Source of the DNA: Thermoproteota archaeon
GTDB taxonomy: Archaea > Korarchaeota > Korarchaeia > Korarchaeales > Korarchaeaceae
DNA length: 38,932 bases
Reading direction: 5' to 3'
Assembly: GCA_030130125.1 (NCBI GenBank)
Contig: JARZZM010000059.1
Coordinates: forward strand, 1-38,932
Positions 31,262 to 38,932 of the stretch are shown here, piece after piece. The translations under genes were made by a program, and so were the position numbers. The notes beneath the pieces are model-generated. The model did no database searches and was not told the origin of the DNA. It was given only the letters and a program-made list of their open reading frames with translations. Positions within the stretch are counted from its first letter, which is position 1. Every line of letters starts with the position of its first letter.

Positions 31262-32185
31262 CTGCCATCTGAAACCCAACTGAAACCTTTAGTTTCAGTG
31301 GTTATACCAACTAAGAACTCCAGTAGGACCCTAGACGTATGCTTGAAGTCTGTCCTAAATCAGACTTACCCAAATCTAGAAATAATAGTCGTTGACAACT
31401 TTAGCGAGGATGGAACCATTAAGATAGCCGAGAAGTACGGGGCTATTGTAATTAAAGCATCCTCAGAGAGGTCTGCTGCTAAGAATATAGGGCTAAGGAG
31501 GGCGAGAGGTGAGTACATAATTTTTATAGACTCGGACATGGAGCTCAGCCCCACTTTAATAGAAGAATGCGTGGAGGTAGCCCAGTCCTCTCCCAACTTT
31601 GGGGGAGCTATTATACCAGAGAGGTCTGTAGGAAGTTCTTGGTGGGTTACCGTCAGGAATTTCGAGAGATCATTCTACTCAGGCACTCAAATTGAGTCAG
31701 CCAGGTTCTTTAGGCGTGATCTAGCCCTGATGGTAGGTGGTTTCGATGAGGATCTGGTATTTTTCGAGGAGGCCACTCTCCCTAGCAAGCTGAGGATGGC
31801 AGGATATAACGTCGATTACAGGGTGGGCAGCTTTATTTACCACCATGAGGAGGACTTCTCTCTAATAAGGTGGCTCAAGAAGAAATACTACTATGGCAAG
31901 ACTCTAGCGCTTTACTTGGATAGATATGGGGAGTACACGGCGGATGATCAGTTAAACCCGTTGAGAAGGGTCTCAATATTCCTTAGAAATAGGAGGTTCT
32001 ACTCTCACCCAGGGTTGGCTATGGGGGTCCTTATCCTCAAGCTGATGGAGTTTATATCCGTTCTAGCGGGTCACATAAATGGAGAGGTTATACCTAGTCT
32101 TCTGAGTGATCTGAGCAGGAAGGTGAGGAAACTCGCTAATAGAGTGAGTAGGGAGAGAGTCAATCCCAGTAGAAACCACTCATAA
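31262..32185 (+). CDS. GT2-family glycosyltransferase, possible CTG start
   Basis: A family 2 glycosyltransferase: VSVVIPTKNSSRTL, QTYPNLEIIVVDNFSEDGT, RSAAKNIGLRRARGEYIIFI followed by DSD (metal-binding) and GGFDEDLVFFEEATLPSKL, where the catalytic base is expected. The C-terminus has one weak hydrophobic segment (about residues 265-285). The first standard start is GTG 31298, but this would begin inside the first beta strand. The frame stays open upstream, and a CTG at 31262 has GGAGGG at 31249-31254 with a 7-base spacer, giving a normal N-terminus (307 residues). No other start candidate exists. The last 115 bases overlap the convergent giant membrane protein gene. It probably extends an exported glycan. 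Confidence 0.8.
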   Translation: MPSETQLKPLVSVVIPTKNSSRTLDVCLKSVLNQTYPNLEIIVVDNFSEDGTIKIAEKYGAIVIKASSERSAAKNIGLRRARGEYIIFIDSDMELSPTLIEECVEVAQSSPNFGGAIIPERSVGSSWWVTVRNFERSFYSGTQIESARFFRRDLALMVGGFDEDLVFFEEATLPSKLRMAGYNVDYRVGSFIYHHEEDFSLIRWLKKKYYYGKTLALYLDRYGEYTADDQLNPLRRVSIFLRNRRFYSHPGLAMGVLILKLMEFISVLAGHINGEVIPSLLSDLSRKVRKLANRVSRERVNPSRNHS

Positions 32186-35100
32186 GGCTTATAAACGATA
32201 TCTATCCTGAGATCCCCCCTTTCATCGATCCAGAAACCATTTATCATGTTATTCACCATTATTGGTGGGACCTCCTTAGTATAGCTGTCAGAGTATACCC
32301 TCGCAGTCCAAAGTGGATCATACTGCTTTGCTAGGATGAGTAAAAAAGGCCCGCTTGAGTTGACCCTGACCCTCCACTCTATCGGAGATATCCTCCTGAA
32401 AGTGATGTTAAGGGGAGGGGGGAATAAGTCCTCTCTTCTCTTCATCTTACCTTCATCAGTCGAGTAGATCCAAATATCATCCAAGCAAGAGGTCCTATAG
32501 CCAATTACTCTAAAATCCTTCAACTCCATGACATTAGGTAAGGGATATGGCGTCATGAAACCATACCATATTTCTAAGCTTAAATACCTAACCGAAGAAT
32601 CGCTCACTTTGTGTTCAACTTTGATCTCTTTCCAGTCGAAAGAGCCATCTCCTATCCATCCCTTATAATACATCCGAACGATCTTACCGTCCGATCCGTA
32701 CTCCGATATCTTGAGGTGAATGGCCGATCCGTTTATAGATCTTATCTTGAATGAGAATCTATAGATCAGAGATCTGTTGACCTGTATTAAGGGAGACTTC
32801 AGGGTCTTCCAGCCCCAAGTAGAACCATGAAGTGAAACCACCAGATTGCCCTTCTCATCCACTGAGTAGCTTATATTCGCTCCAAACTGTCTATTAAAGT
32901 TCCTGTCGAGCCAAGCAGTGAGGTCTTCTCTCCGCCTGAAGTTCCAAGACTTCTCGTAGTATGTTGATTTGAAGAGGACCTTTAAAGTATGGTTTCCTTC
33001 CTCTAGCTTAATAGGACCTATGTACTTAGGTGAGATGCTTTGGGACGAGAGGAAGAATTGCATATCATCTATCCACACAGAGAAGGCTCCTCTAATGCCC
33101 AATGAGAGGATATAATCGCCAGTTGTGGGGACTTTGAGGTCTGTCCAAGCCATTCCTCCTGGGAGTAACAGGAGACACTCGCCGTTACTAGCGTTCCCGT
33201 CATTCATGATCAGTCCACCATTGAAATGAAGGGAACCCTCCGCCTCGATTGGAAGGAGTATTGAACTCTCTTCTGCATCAGATAGTATCTTCCCTAACGT
33301 CTCGTATATAGTTATGGGGACTAGAGCTATCTCACTTACCGCATTAAACCCATCTAAAGCCTGCATTTCTATAAGATAATCCCCAGGTCTCAGCTGAAAG
33401 CTTCCTATCTTGATCCATCTGAACTTATTGGTGTCGTCTTGCGTTTTCAAATTGAAGGTCCTTCCGTTGAAGGAGATCCTGAGGGCGCCTCCCACCTTGC
33501 TTACAAATGCCTTTACCAAGAGGATGTAGTTTCCATCCTCCCTTACTCTCAAAGGGACTCTCAGGATATTCGGCACGGTGAATCTCCTCAGGTCGTAGAT
33601 TCTGATGTCATCTATCCTATAACAGGAGCTTGAGCTCTCATTCTGTCTGATCCAGAACTGGACTTTCACATACCTAGTTCTCTGAGGAGTGAGTACGTTT
33701 ACTGAGAACTCCCTCCAATCGAAGGTTCCTGATCTACCGAGGAAGAGGTAATCTAAACCGAGATAGCTCTTGTTCTCATCGTAGTAATAGATCTTGCCAT
33801 GGAGACCAACTACGTCCCTTCCCTCGACCCATGCTCTCACTTGATACCATCGGTTCGGCTCTACTCTGAGGTAATCAGTGGAAATTATCTTCCAAGGGAT
33901 CCCTTTACCGCGGGAAACCGTGACCAGTAGGCTCCATTTACCGTGCTTAGCAGTGGGGGAGAGGTGGATGGACAGGATATCGGGGTGTTTGACCTCTATC
34001 TTCAACGGTCTTTCGAAATCGATCCTATGGACTATATCTTGCTCGCTAACCTGCGGATCATCGGTGAGCAGTGTGTAGGGGGTCCAAGTGAAAACAACTG
34101 AGTAATCAGAGCTCCAACTTTTCACACCTAACTTATCAATGTAAACGAAAAAGTTATTGAGCCAGCCTCCACCGAACATTCCAGTAGACCAGAAGTTCTT
34201 GGGTCTATGATGATCCGATCTAGGATAGATGAGCAGTACCTTAGGGAGCTTGGGAGGTCCATTAGTGATGATCACCATGTCCTCGAAGTAGGGATAGACG
34301 GTATACCCATTCAGCTTTAAGCCCATCGATGTATCAAGGTAGGTAGAGTAGGCTATCTTGCTTAGGGCATAAATGACAGGCCTTGCCCCTCTAATCTCGT
34401 ATAAGGAGAAATTTCCCTCCTCCGATAATGGATTGAAGAAGGGGGAACGTCTCAGAAAATCTTTTGATTTTTCTACTAGTTTCCTCCCATTTTCTTCTAG
34501 AGCATCGCTTCTTAAAACCAGATACCTAACGGAAAGTCCCTCTAGAATGGATGAAATATCACCAGCCGCGCTTGTATTGAATAGATGGTTAAGAAAGCCC
34601 CCATTCGATTCTCCTATTTCCCTAAAAGAGTTAAGGGAGCTTATGCTCATTTGGGGGATATCAGAATATGTGAGATGATATCCAGTCATAGGAAGAAAGA
34701 ATATTTCGTAGTCTTTCGCCTCTGGCATCGCCTTCACGAGATTCAATGTATCGTTTAGATCCGAGGGGAAGGGATGGAGGTATCTCTCGAAATGGCCATT
34801 GAGATTTCCCGTCATTGCAGGCCATCCGAGGAAGACTATAGATGCTATCATAAGGAGGAATATGGATATTGTTAGGCTCTTACTTCTCCCTCCCCCTCGG
34901 TCAAGATGCCCCCTGCTATGGGACAGGGATCCCGCTAGCAGAGCGTATAGGAAGTTAGCAGCGATGACACTCAAACCGGTGTTCTTGTAAGGATCCCTTA
35001 TTACCCATCCCAGCGGGAACTCCATGAAAAAGGCCTTATACAGATCACCTATGAGGGGATACTTGCTTCCCGTAGATAAGACAGTGCCTATAACCCATAA

Positions 35101-36117
35101 AGTGGAAAAATAAGCGGCATAGCTTGTTTGCTCTCTGTGCCTCCTAACGAAAGAGAAGTACGTTCCAAGGCTTAAAACCAAGACAAGCAGGCTTAAGAGA
35201 CTGAGTGGTTCCCATAGATCCATCCTCATGAAGAGTATGGAGTAGTCTGGGTTAGCTGGCTCGCCCCAAAGCCAGCTTCCTGAGTAACGGAATGCATTAG
35301 TAAGGGAAGCTCTCCTAGAGAGGAGCTCAACGTTCTCTATAACTTTACCATAGCTCTGGAACCCTGTAGGACCTGAAACACCGTAAAATACCGTGAGGAT
35401 CTGTGGAAGGAGTGACCAGCTATCGAGCAAAACCGCGGTGAGAAAACCTAAGAAAATTCTCCAGTCAATGATCCAAGAGATTATTTCCCTTCCGGAAAAC
35501 TTCGCCTGTATGAGGAGATAAAGTCCCAGCATCAGTCCAGCATATATGATCAGCGATTGGACCTGCGTTGATATGAGAGCTATAAGAACCGATAGTCTAG
35601 CGATGCTCCCGAAACTAGGCCCGGAAGGGGACTTAAGTATCTTGTCAATTTCAGAGAGGAGCATATAGGACGATGCTAGAGCTAATACGAGCCAATAGTG
35701 ATGAGCTACCTTATTCGTTGTCCAAGGATTGTAGATGAAGAACAAAACCCCTAGCGCTGATGAGACGCCGTATTTGTACTCCCTCAATCCAGGGAGGGCT
35801 TTTTCCAAAAAATATTTATTAGAGAAGTAAATAATTAGGGAACTAATATATAAAATTGCGACATTAAATAGGATCTCTGATGATACATCATCCAATACAG
35901 TACTAAATAACATTATGAAGAGGAGGAGGGGTATCTTCGGGGCATGAATGAATATTTTATTCAAGTGATGCTGAAGATGCTCGTGAACTGAGAGAGCATA
36001 CCTATTGTCGCCCATAATTAAGATCTTATGAGACATGAGAGGATTAAGAAAATAGACTACTGAAGGGATGGCTAGAACAGCAGCTATGGCTAGATTCATT
36101 ATAAGTGCTCTATTCAT
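32071..36117 (-). CDS. giant GT-C-like membrane protein with carbohydrate-binding-like domains
   Basis: About 1348 residues. The first 450 contain roughly eleven to twelve membrane helices; the first external loop carries MGDNRYALSVHEH, with acidic residues placed as in GT-C glycosyltransferases that use polyprenyl-phosphate sugars. A long external part follows. Residues about 690-840 and 1055-1205 look like two related jelly-roll carbohydrate-binding modules: both have a W(Y/F)-rich core, SGTFDWREFSV / DGSFDWKEIKV and a closing IDDIRIYDL / ELKDFRVIGY. A final membrane helix is near 1315-1340. Function is inferred as surface glycan assembly or a sugar-transferring envelope protein. ATG 36117 overlaps the methyltransferase stop by 8 bases. 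Its 3' end overlaps a convergent gene by 115 bases. Confidence 0.7.
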   Translation of the reverse strand: MNRALIMNLAIAAVLAIPSVVYFLNPLMSHKILIMGDNRYALSVHEHLQHHLNKIFIHAPKIPLLLFIMLFSTVLDDVSSEILFNVAILYISSLIIYFSNKYFLEKALPGLREYKYGVSSALGVLFFIYNPWTTNKVAHHYWLVLALASSYMLLSEIDKILKSPSGPSFGSIARLSVLIALISTQVQSLIIYAGLMLGLYLLIQAKFSGREIISWIIDWRIFLGFLTAVLLDSWSLLPQILTVFYGVSGPTGFQSYGKVIENVELLSRRASLTNAFRYSGSWLWGEPANPDYSILFMRMDLWEPLSLLSLLVLVLSLGTYFSFVRRHREQTSYAAYFSTLWVIGTVLSTGSKYPLIGDLYKAFFMEFPLGWVIRDPYKNTGLSVIAANFLYALLAGSLSHSRGHLDRGGGRSKSLTISIFLLMIASIVFLGWPAMTGNLNGHFERYLHPFPSDLNDTLNLVKAMPEAKDYEIFFLPMTGYHLTYSDIPQMSISSLNSFREIGESNGGFLNHLFNTSAAGDISSILEGLSVRYLVLRSDALEENGRKLVEKSKDFLRRSPFFNPLSEEGNFSLYEIRGARPVIYALSKIAYSTYLDTSMGLKLNGYTVYPYFEDMVIITNGPPKLPKVLLIYPRSDHHRPKNFWSTGMFGGGWLNNFFVYIDKLGVKSWSSDYSVVFTWTPYTLLTDDPQVSEQDIVHRIDFERPLKIEVKHPDILSIHLSPTAKHGKWSLLVTVSRGKGIPWKIISTDYLRVEPNRWYQVRAWVEGRDVVGLHGKIYYYDENKSYLGLDYLFLGRSGTFDWREFSVNVLTPQRTRYVKVQFWIRQNESSSSCYRIDDIRIYDLRRFTVPNILRVPLRVREDGNYILLVKAFVSKVGGALRISFNGRTFNLKTQDDTNKFRWIKIGSFQLRPGDYLIEMQALDGFNAVSEIALVPITIYETLGKILSDAEESSILLPIEAEGSLHFNGGLIMNDGNASNGECLLLLPGGMAWTDLKVPTTGDYILSLGIRGAFSVWIDDMQFFLSSQSISPKYIGPIKLEEGNHTLKVLFKSTYYEKSWNFRRREDLTAWLDRNFNRQFGANISYSVDEKGNLVVSLHGSTWGWKTLKSPLIQVNRSLIYRFSFKIRSINGSAIHLKISEYGSDGKIVRMYYKGWIGDGSFDWKEIKVEHKVSDSSVRYLSLEIWYGFMTPYPLPNVMELKDFRVIGYRTSCLDDIWIYSTDEGKMKRREDLFPPPLNITFRRISPIEWRVRVNSSGPFLLILAKQYDPLWTARVYSDSYTKEVPPIMVNNMINGFWIDERGDLRIDIVYKPYEWFLLGLTLSLLTLLASFLTFLLRSLRRLGITSPFM

Positions 36118-36802
36118 CGATCTTCTCAGCAAGAAGATAAAGCCTCCCCTTTACATGATGGTAGTACCAGCCCAGAAGATATCTAATAGGCTCGCCGATG
36201 GTTAGAATTGGGGTGATGCTAAGTGATGATAACGATTTGAAGTATGAAACTATATCGGATGGTATGTACTTCGACTTAACCTTGAAGCATGAGTCCTCCA
36301 GCAGATCCTTCCAAAATCTTAAGGGTCTAACGTTGATATGGGTGAGATCATATAGCCACCTGCTGGCCTTGCAAGGATTAGCCGTTGTTAGTATGAGGTA
36401 GCCACTAGGTCTCATTATCCTACATATCTCAGATATAGCCTGAAATATATCTCTGGGATGCACGTGCTCAACGACATCTATTGCTGAGACCACATGAAAC
36501 TCAGAATCAATGAAAGGGATCTTTAGAATGGATGCCTCGACTATACGGGATTTAACCTTGGTTGGAGCCATCTCTATGGCCGCCCTCGAGATCTCTATTC
36601 CATAGGCATCTATTCCCAGATCTAAGAGCTCCTTGATCATGCTTCCTGTCCCACATCCGATGTCCAACCATTTAACACTTTCAGGCGATTTTAGCGCTCC
36701 TAATTTATGTAAGATGAACTTTGCCATGTGCTTTTTTGGATAAGCTTTCATATCACGATAATATTCTTCGTTGTAATCGAGCTTAAATTTCCTACTAGGC
36801 AT
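36110..36802 (-). CDS. SAM-dependent methyltransferase (Methyltransf_11 type)
   Basis: A 230-residue class I methyltransferase. Motif I is VKWLDIGCGTGSMIKEL near residues 45-60, the acidic end of strand two is in YGIEIS, motif II-like VVSAIDVVEHVHP follows, and motif III is IMRPSGYLILTTANP. The C-terminal part lacks further known domains. In this setting it could methylate a sugar or lipid carrier in glycan synthesis. ATG 36802 is preferred over GTG 36811 because GGTGAT lies 4 bases upstream; it overlaps the stop of the upstream glycosyltransferase by 8 bases, so the three genes 32071-37922 are translationally coupled. Confidence 0.88.
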   Translation of the reverse strand: MPSRKFKLDYNEEYYRDMKAYPKKHMAKFILHKLGALKSPESVKWLDIGCGTGSMIKELLDLGIDAYGIEISRAAIEMAPTKVKSRIVEASILKIPFIDSEFHVVSAIDVVEHVHPRDIFQAISEICRIMRPSGYLILTTANPCKASRWLYDLTHINVRPLRFWKDLLEDSCFKVKSKYIPSDIVSYFKSLSSLSITPILTIGEPIRYLLGWYYHHVKGRLYLLAEKIDE

Positions 36803-37922
36803 GTCGATCACCTAAGCGGTTGATTATGCTCAGCATTTCATTCATATGGCTGCTCAGGTTATATCGCCTAGTTACCTCCCAACACTTCATTCCCAAGCTA
36901 AGGGGATCACCTCTCATTATCTCGTTTATTCTCTCAACCCACATACTAGTGCTGTGTTTAGGAAGGCATAAGCTCTCTCTTAGGTCGAAGGGCATCAACT
37001 CGCATACACCCGATGTGTCTGCCACTAATACGGGGGTCCCCACGGACATTGACTCCATAGCACTCATATTGAAGTTCTCGTGTCCCGGGTAAACGAATAG
37101 GTTAGCGTTTTTCAGCAGATTAGTGACTTCTCTATCAGAGGGAGAGAGCACTACCCTTACCTCCCTCCCTCTCTTGATTAGATCTCTATAGAGCTCCAGT
37201 ATTCTTCGAAAATTAGGATTCATTTTATTACCATAGCCAGCTATTACGATTTTCCACTTGACTAATCTTGCTATTTTAGCGAGATTTATGAATGCTTCAT
37301 GGTCAATCCTCCCCAAGATGATTATGTAGCCCTCCCTCTCGGTCCTAATCTCTCTCCTGTCGAGTGGGACATTCACAGTGGGATAGAGAACTCTGACCTT
37401 CGAGAGGATACCGCGGCAATGAATCTGTTTTAATTTGTTGAGTGAGGATATGCTGTTAACAAGAACCATATCAATCCGCTTGAGTATATCCTTCTCTGCT
37501 CTCATCATTAGAGCCTTATTACTAGAGAGTATATAGCCTAGGATAGATCCTGTAAGCGAGTATGAATGGGGATCATGGAGGTAGAGTATCTTAATTGATC
37601 GTGTAAGGGCCTTATGTCTCCTTATGATGATTGCGGAGGGTAGATTATGGAGGATCAGATACCTATAACGGTCTAACAAGTTCATCCGCTGGAATGGGAG
37701 TATTCCATGGAAAATCCTTCCGAAGATTTCGTCGCCAAAAAAATATAGTGGTTTGATTCCCCTTTCCTCGAATAAGGGCCATTCGTCTCTGCTCCTAACG
37801 ATAGAGGCTATGGACGCGTTGAAGCCCTCCCTTCTCAACATCTCGGTCTCGGAAATAGCTACCCTTGCCACCCCACCTGGCTGAGTAGAATGAATTATCG
37901 ACAGGATCGAGGCATGGTCCAC
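36795..37922 (-). CDS. GT4-family glycosyltransferase
   Basis: A 375-residue GT-B glycosyltransferase. The N-terminal STQPGGVARVAISETEMLRREG contains the Gly-Gly loop and first helix. Mid-protein KILYLHDPHSYSLTG and VNSISSLNKLK match the acceptor domain end, and the C-terminal domain has IIILGRIDHEAF, VLSPSDREVTNLLKNANLFVYPG and NFNMSAMESMSVGTPVL, where the donor-binding glutamates (E-x7-E) are expected; here the first Glu is HEN and the second MES. The start GTG 37922 lies 28 bases inside the previous gene's end and has only a weak ribosome binding site. Nucleotide-sugar donor and acceptor are unknown. Confidence 0.87.
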   Translation of the reverse strand: MDHASILSIIHSTQPGGVARVAISETEMLRREGFNASIASIVRSRDEWPLFEERGIKPLYFFGDEIFGRIFHGILPFQRMNLLDRYRYLILHNLPSAIIIRRHKALTRSIKILYLHDPHSYSLTGSILGYILSSNKALMMRAEKDILKRIDMVLVNSISSLNKLKQIHCRGILSKVRVLYPTVNVPLDRREIRTEREGYIIILGRIDHEAFINLAKIARLVKWKIVIAGYGNKMNPNFRRILELYRDLIKRGREVRVVLSPSDREVTNLLKNANLFVYPGHENFNMSAMESMSVGTPVLVADTSGVCELMPFDLRESLCLPKHSTSMWVERINEIMRGDPLSLGMKCWEVTRRYNLSSHMNEMLSIINRLGDRHA

Positions 37923-38932
37923 ACGCTTTCACGTACTTTACTTTTTAAAAAGGGTACCAGCCAGTCCTCGTTATAGGGTAACCATCTGAATAGAACGTAC
38001 CTCAATCTCCTGTAAATAGTTAACATCCAATCTAGGATTTCGATAGGCTTTTTTCTAGGAATTAGATCAAGTGGTAGAAAATAGATGGGAGACACTAAGG
38101 ATTCGATCCTCAAGGGGGGGGCTGACTCCAACCCCTCCACCTTGTCCCTGAGATCTATATCCCACATTAAGAGACCTTTAGCCACCACATAACGGAGGAT
38201 ATTCCTGACAGCTGGATGTTTAACGGTCCCTAAGCGTTTCACTTTGCTCAATAATCTCAGCATGATGAGGAAATCCCCCAAGGTAACATAATGGTGTTGA
38301 AAAGCTGAGTGGCCTGCGATGATCAAGAGTTCTCTCTCAGGACTGGGCATCAGAACTGGCTCATCAAAGATCCTAGATTCTACCGCATCTCGCCATACTT
38401 CAAGAGAATCTAGGGCTCTATTACCTGACCAAGATATCTCGTAATGGAGATCGACGGGAACTAGCTCCTCTGAAAGGAAAGTCCTAGCGCTATGAAATCT
38501 ATGTCTCTTCTCGATCATTCCAAGATCTCTTAGGGACTTTCTTACCATATCAAAATCTTCGGGCTTAACTAACACATCTACATCAGTAGGTACGCCTATT
38601 TCATCAGAAGACGTCTTGAAGATGATGAAATCGACGTTCAGAGTTTCTTTGAGGAGCTGGATGGTCCTTCTAATTCTACCCATCATTTCATAGCATATTT
38701 GGAGCCCTATCCTTACGATCTTCTCCATCTCAGGGGGAAGGGAGTCCAAGCGAACGATCCTCTTGAGTAGCGCTAACTCCACTCCATTTCTCGACGCGTC
38801 TCCCAACAAACGGAGCCAATCGATTCCTTCCCATCCGACCGTTACTTCTTCGGAAGGCATTAGGATATATGAAAGCACCCTATCTCCCTGATCAAGTTGT
38901 TCCAATAACTTATCTCTCAGGAGGGAGATAAC
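37895..38932 (-). CDS. nucleotidyltransferase-fold protein (NTP_transf_5 type), 5' end beyond window
   Basis: At least 336 residues from TTG 38905, but the frame stays open to the window edge (VISLLRDK precedes), so the true start may lie outside. The segment FIIFKTSSDEIGVPTDVDVLVKPEDFDMV has the D-x-D pair of the nucleotidyltransferase fold, and VPVDLHYEISW is the typical third acidic strand of the PF14907-type 'uncharacterised nucleotidyltransferase' family. The rest is helical, with a C-terminal basic region. Such proteins often sit in surface polysaccharide clusters, as here; their substrate is not known. The downstream glycosyltransferase overlaps its 3' end by 28 bases. Confidence 0.7.
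   Translation of the reverse strand, partial: VISLLRDKLLEQLDQGDRVLSYILMPSEEVTVGWEGIDWLRLLGDASRNGVELALLKRIVRLDSLPPEMEKIVRIGLQICYEMMGRIRRTIQLLKETLNVDFIIFKTSSDEIGVPTDVDVLVKPEDFDMVRKSLRDLGMIEKRHRFHSARTFLSEELVPVDLHYEISWSGNRALDSLEVWRDAVESRIFDEPVLMPSPERELLIIAGHSAFQHHYVTLGDFLIMLRLLSKVKRLGTVKHPAVRNILRYVVAKGLLMWDIDLRDKVEGLESAPPLRIESLVSPIYFLPLDLIPRKKPIEILDWMLTIYRRLRYVLFRWLPYNEDWLVPFLKSKVRESVWTMPRSCR

Overview
The window reads as thermophilic archaeal DNA, most plausibly from a TACK-group organism such as Korarchaeota; this lineage call is an inference with low to moderate confidence. The signs are archaeal TATA elements about 25 bases before predicted transcript starts, a mix of GGTGAT-type ribosome binding sites and leaderless starts, near-exclusive AGG/AGA arginine codons, many ATA isoleucine codons, and families typical of archaea (DUF973 membrane proteins, MinD-type ATPases with inserted ferredoxin domains, DUF234 ATPases). 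I see no rRNA, tRNA, CRISPR array or insertion sequence.

Layout. 1-6100: two small unknown genes, a CoA-disulfide-reductase-type flavoprotein, a NifX-type protein, the protease HtpX divergent from a conserved-TM-helix (MscS-like) protein, acylphosphatase with a PadR regulator, and divergent from PadR a Trp/Gly-rich DUF5320-like protein with a second NifX-type protein. 6080-8780: a frameshifted DUF973 gene, exonuclease III/AP endonuclease, and an isoaspartyl peptidase/asparaginase. 9011-14481: a complete Liv-type ABC transporter (binding protein, two ATPases, two permeases) followed by a creatininase-family hydrolase. 14535-21653: an intact DUF973 protein, aconitase, TrmO-like tRNA methyltransferase, a long orphan DNA methyltransferase and a PfkB-family kinase. 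21693-23039: a leaderless DUF234 ATPase. 23069-26019: a tight operon of a MIP18/SufT-like protein, a small helical protein, two MinD/ferredoxin ATPases and a third NifX-type protein. 26051-26821: a short-chain dehydrogenase. 26802-38932: a visibly more A+T-rich surface-glycan cluster with a flippase, four glycosyltransferases, a methyltransferase, a giant membrane protein with carbohydrate-binding-like domains and a nucleotidyltransferase, reaching the right edge.

The most interesting system is spread over three loci. The operon at 23069-26019 has the core composition of the bacterial Orange Protein (ORP) complex described in Desulfovibrio: paired MinD ATPases carrying two 4Fe-4S clusters each, plus a small NifX-family protein. 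Two further NifX-type paralogues lie nearby, one of them coupled to a DUF5320-like protein and controlled from a PadR divergent promoter. No nitrogenase gene is present, so a metal-sulfur cluster carrier or scaffold role is more likely than nitrogen fixation.

Other points worth attention: mutually exclusive hairpins over the htpX ribosome binding site, a DNA methyltransferase that appears to carry a second, degenerate methyltransferase half plus a zinc ribbon, two glycosyltransferase genes whose conserved N-termini lie upstream of any ATG/GTG/TTG, and a 115-base antisense overlap of two convergent glycan genes.
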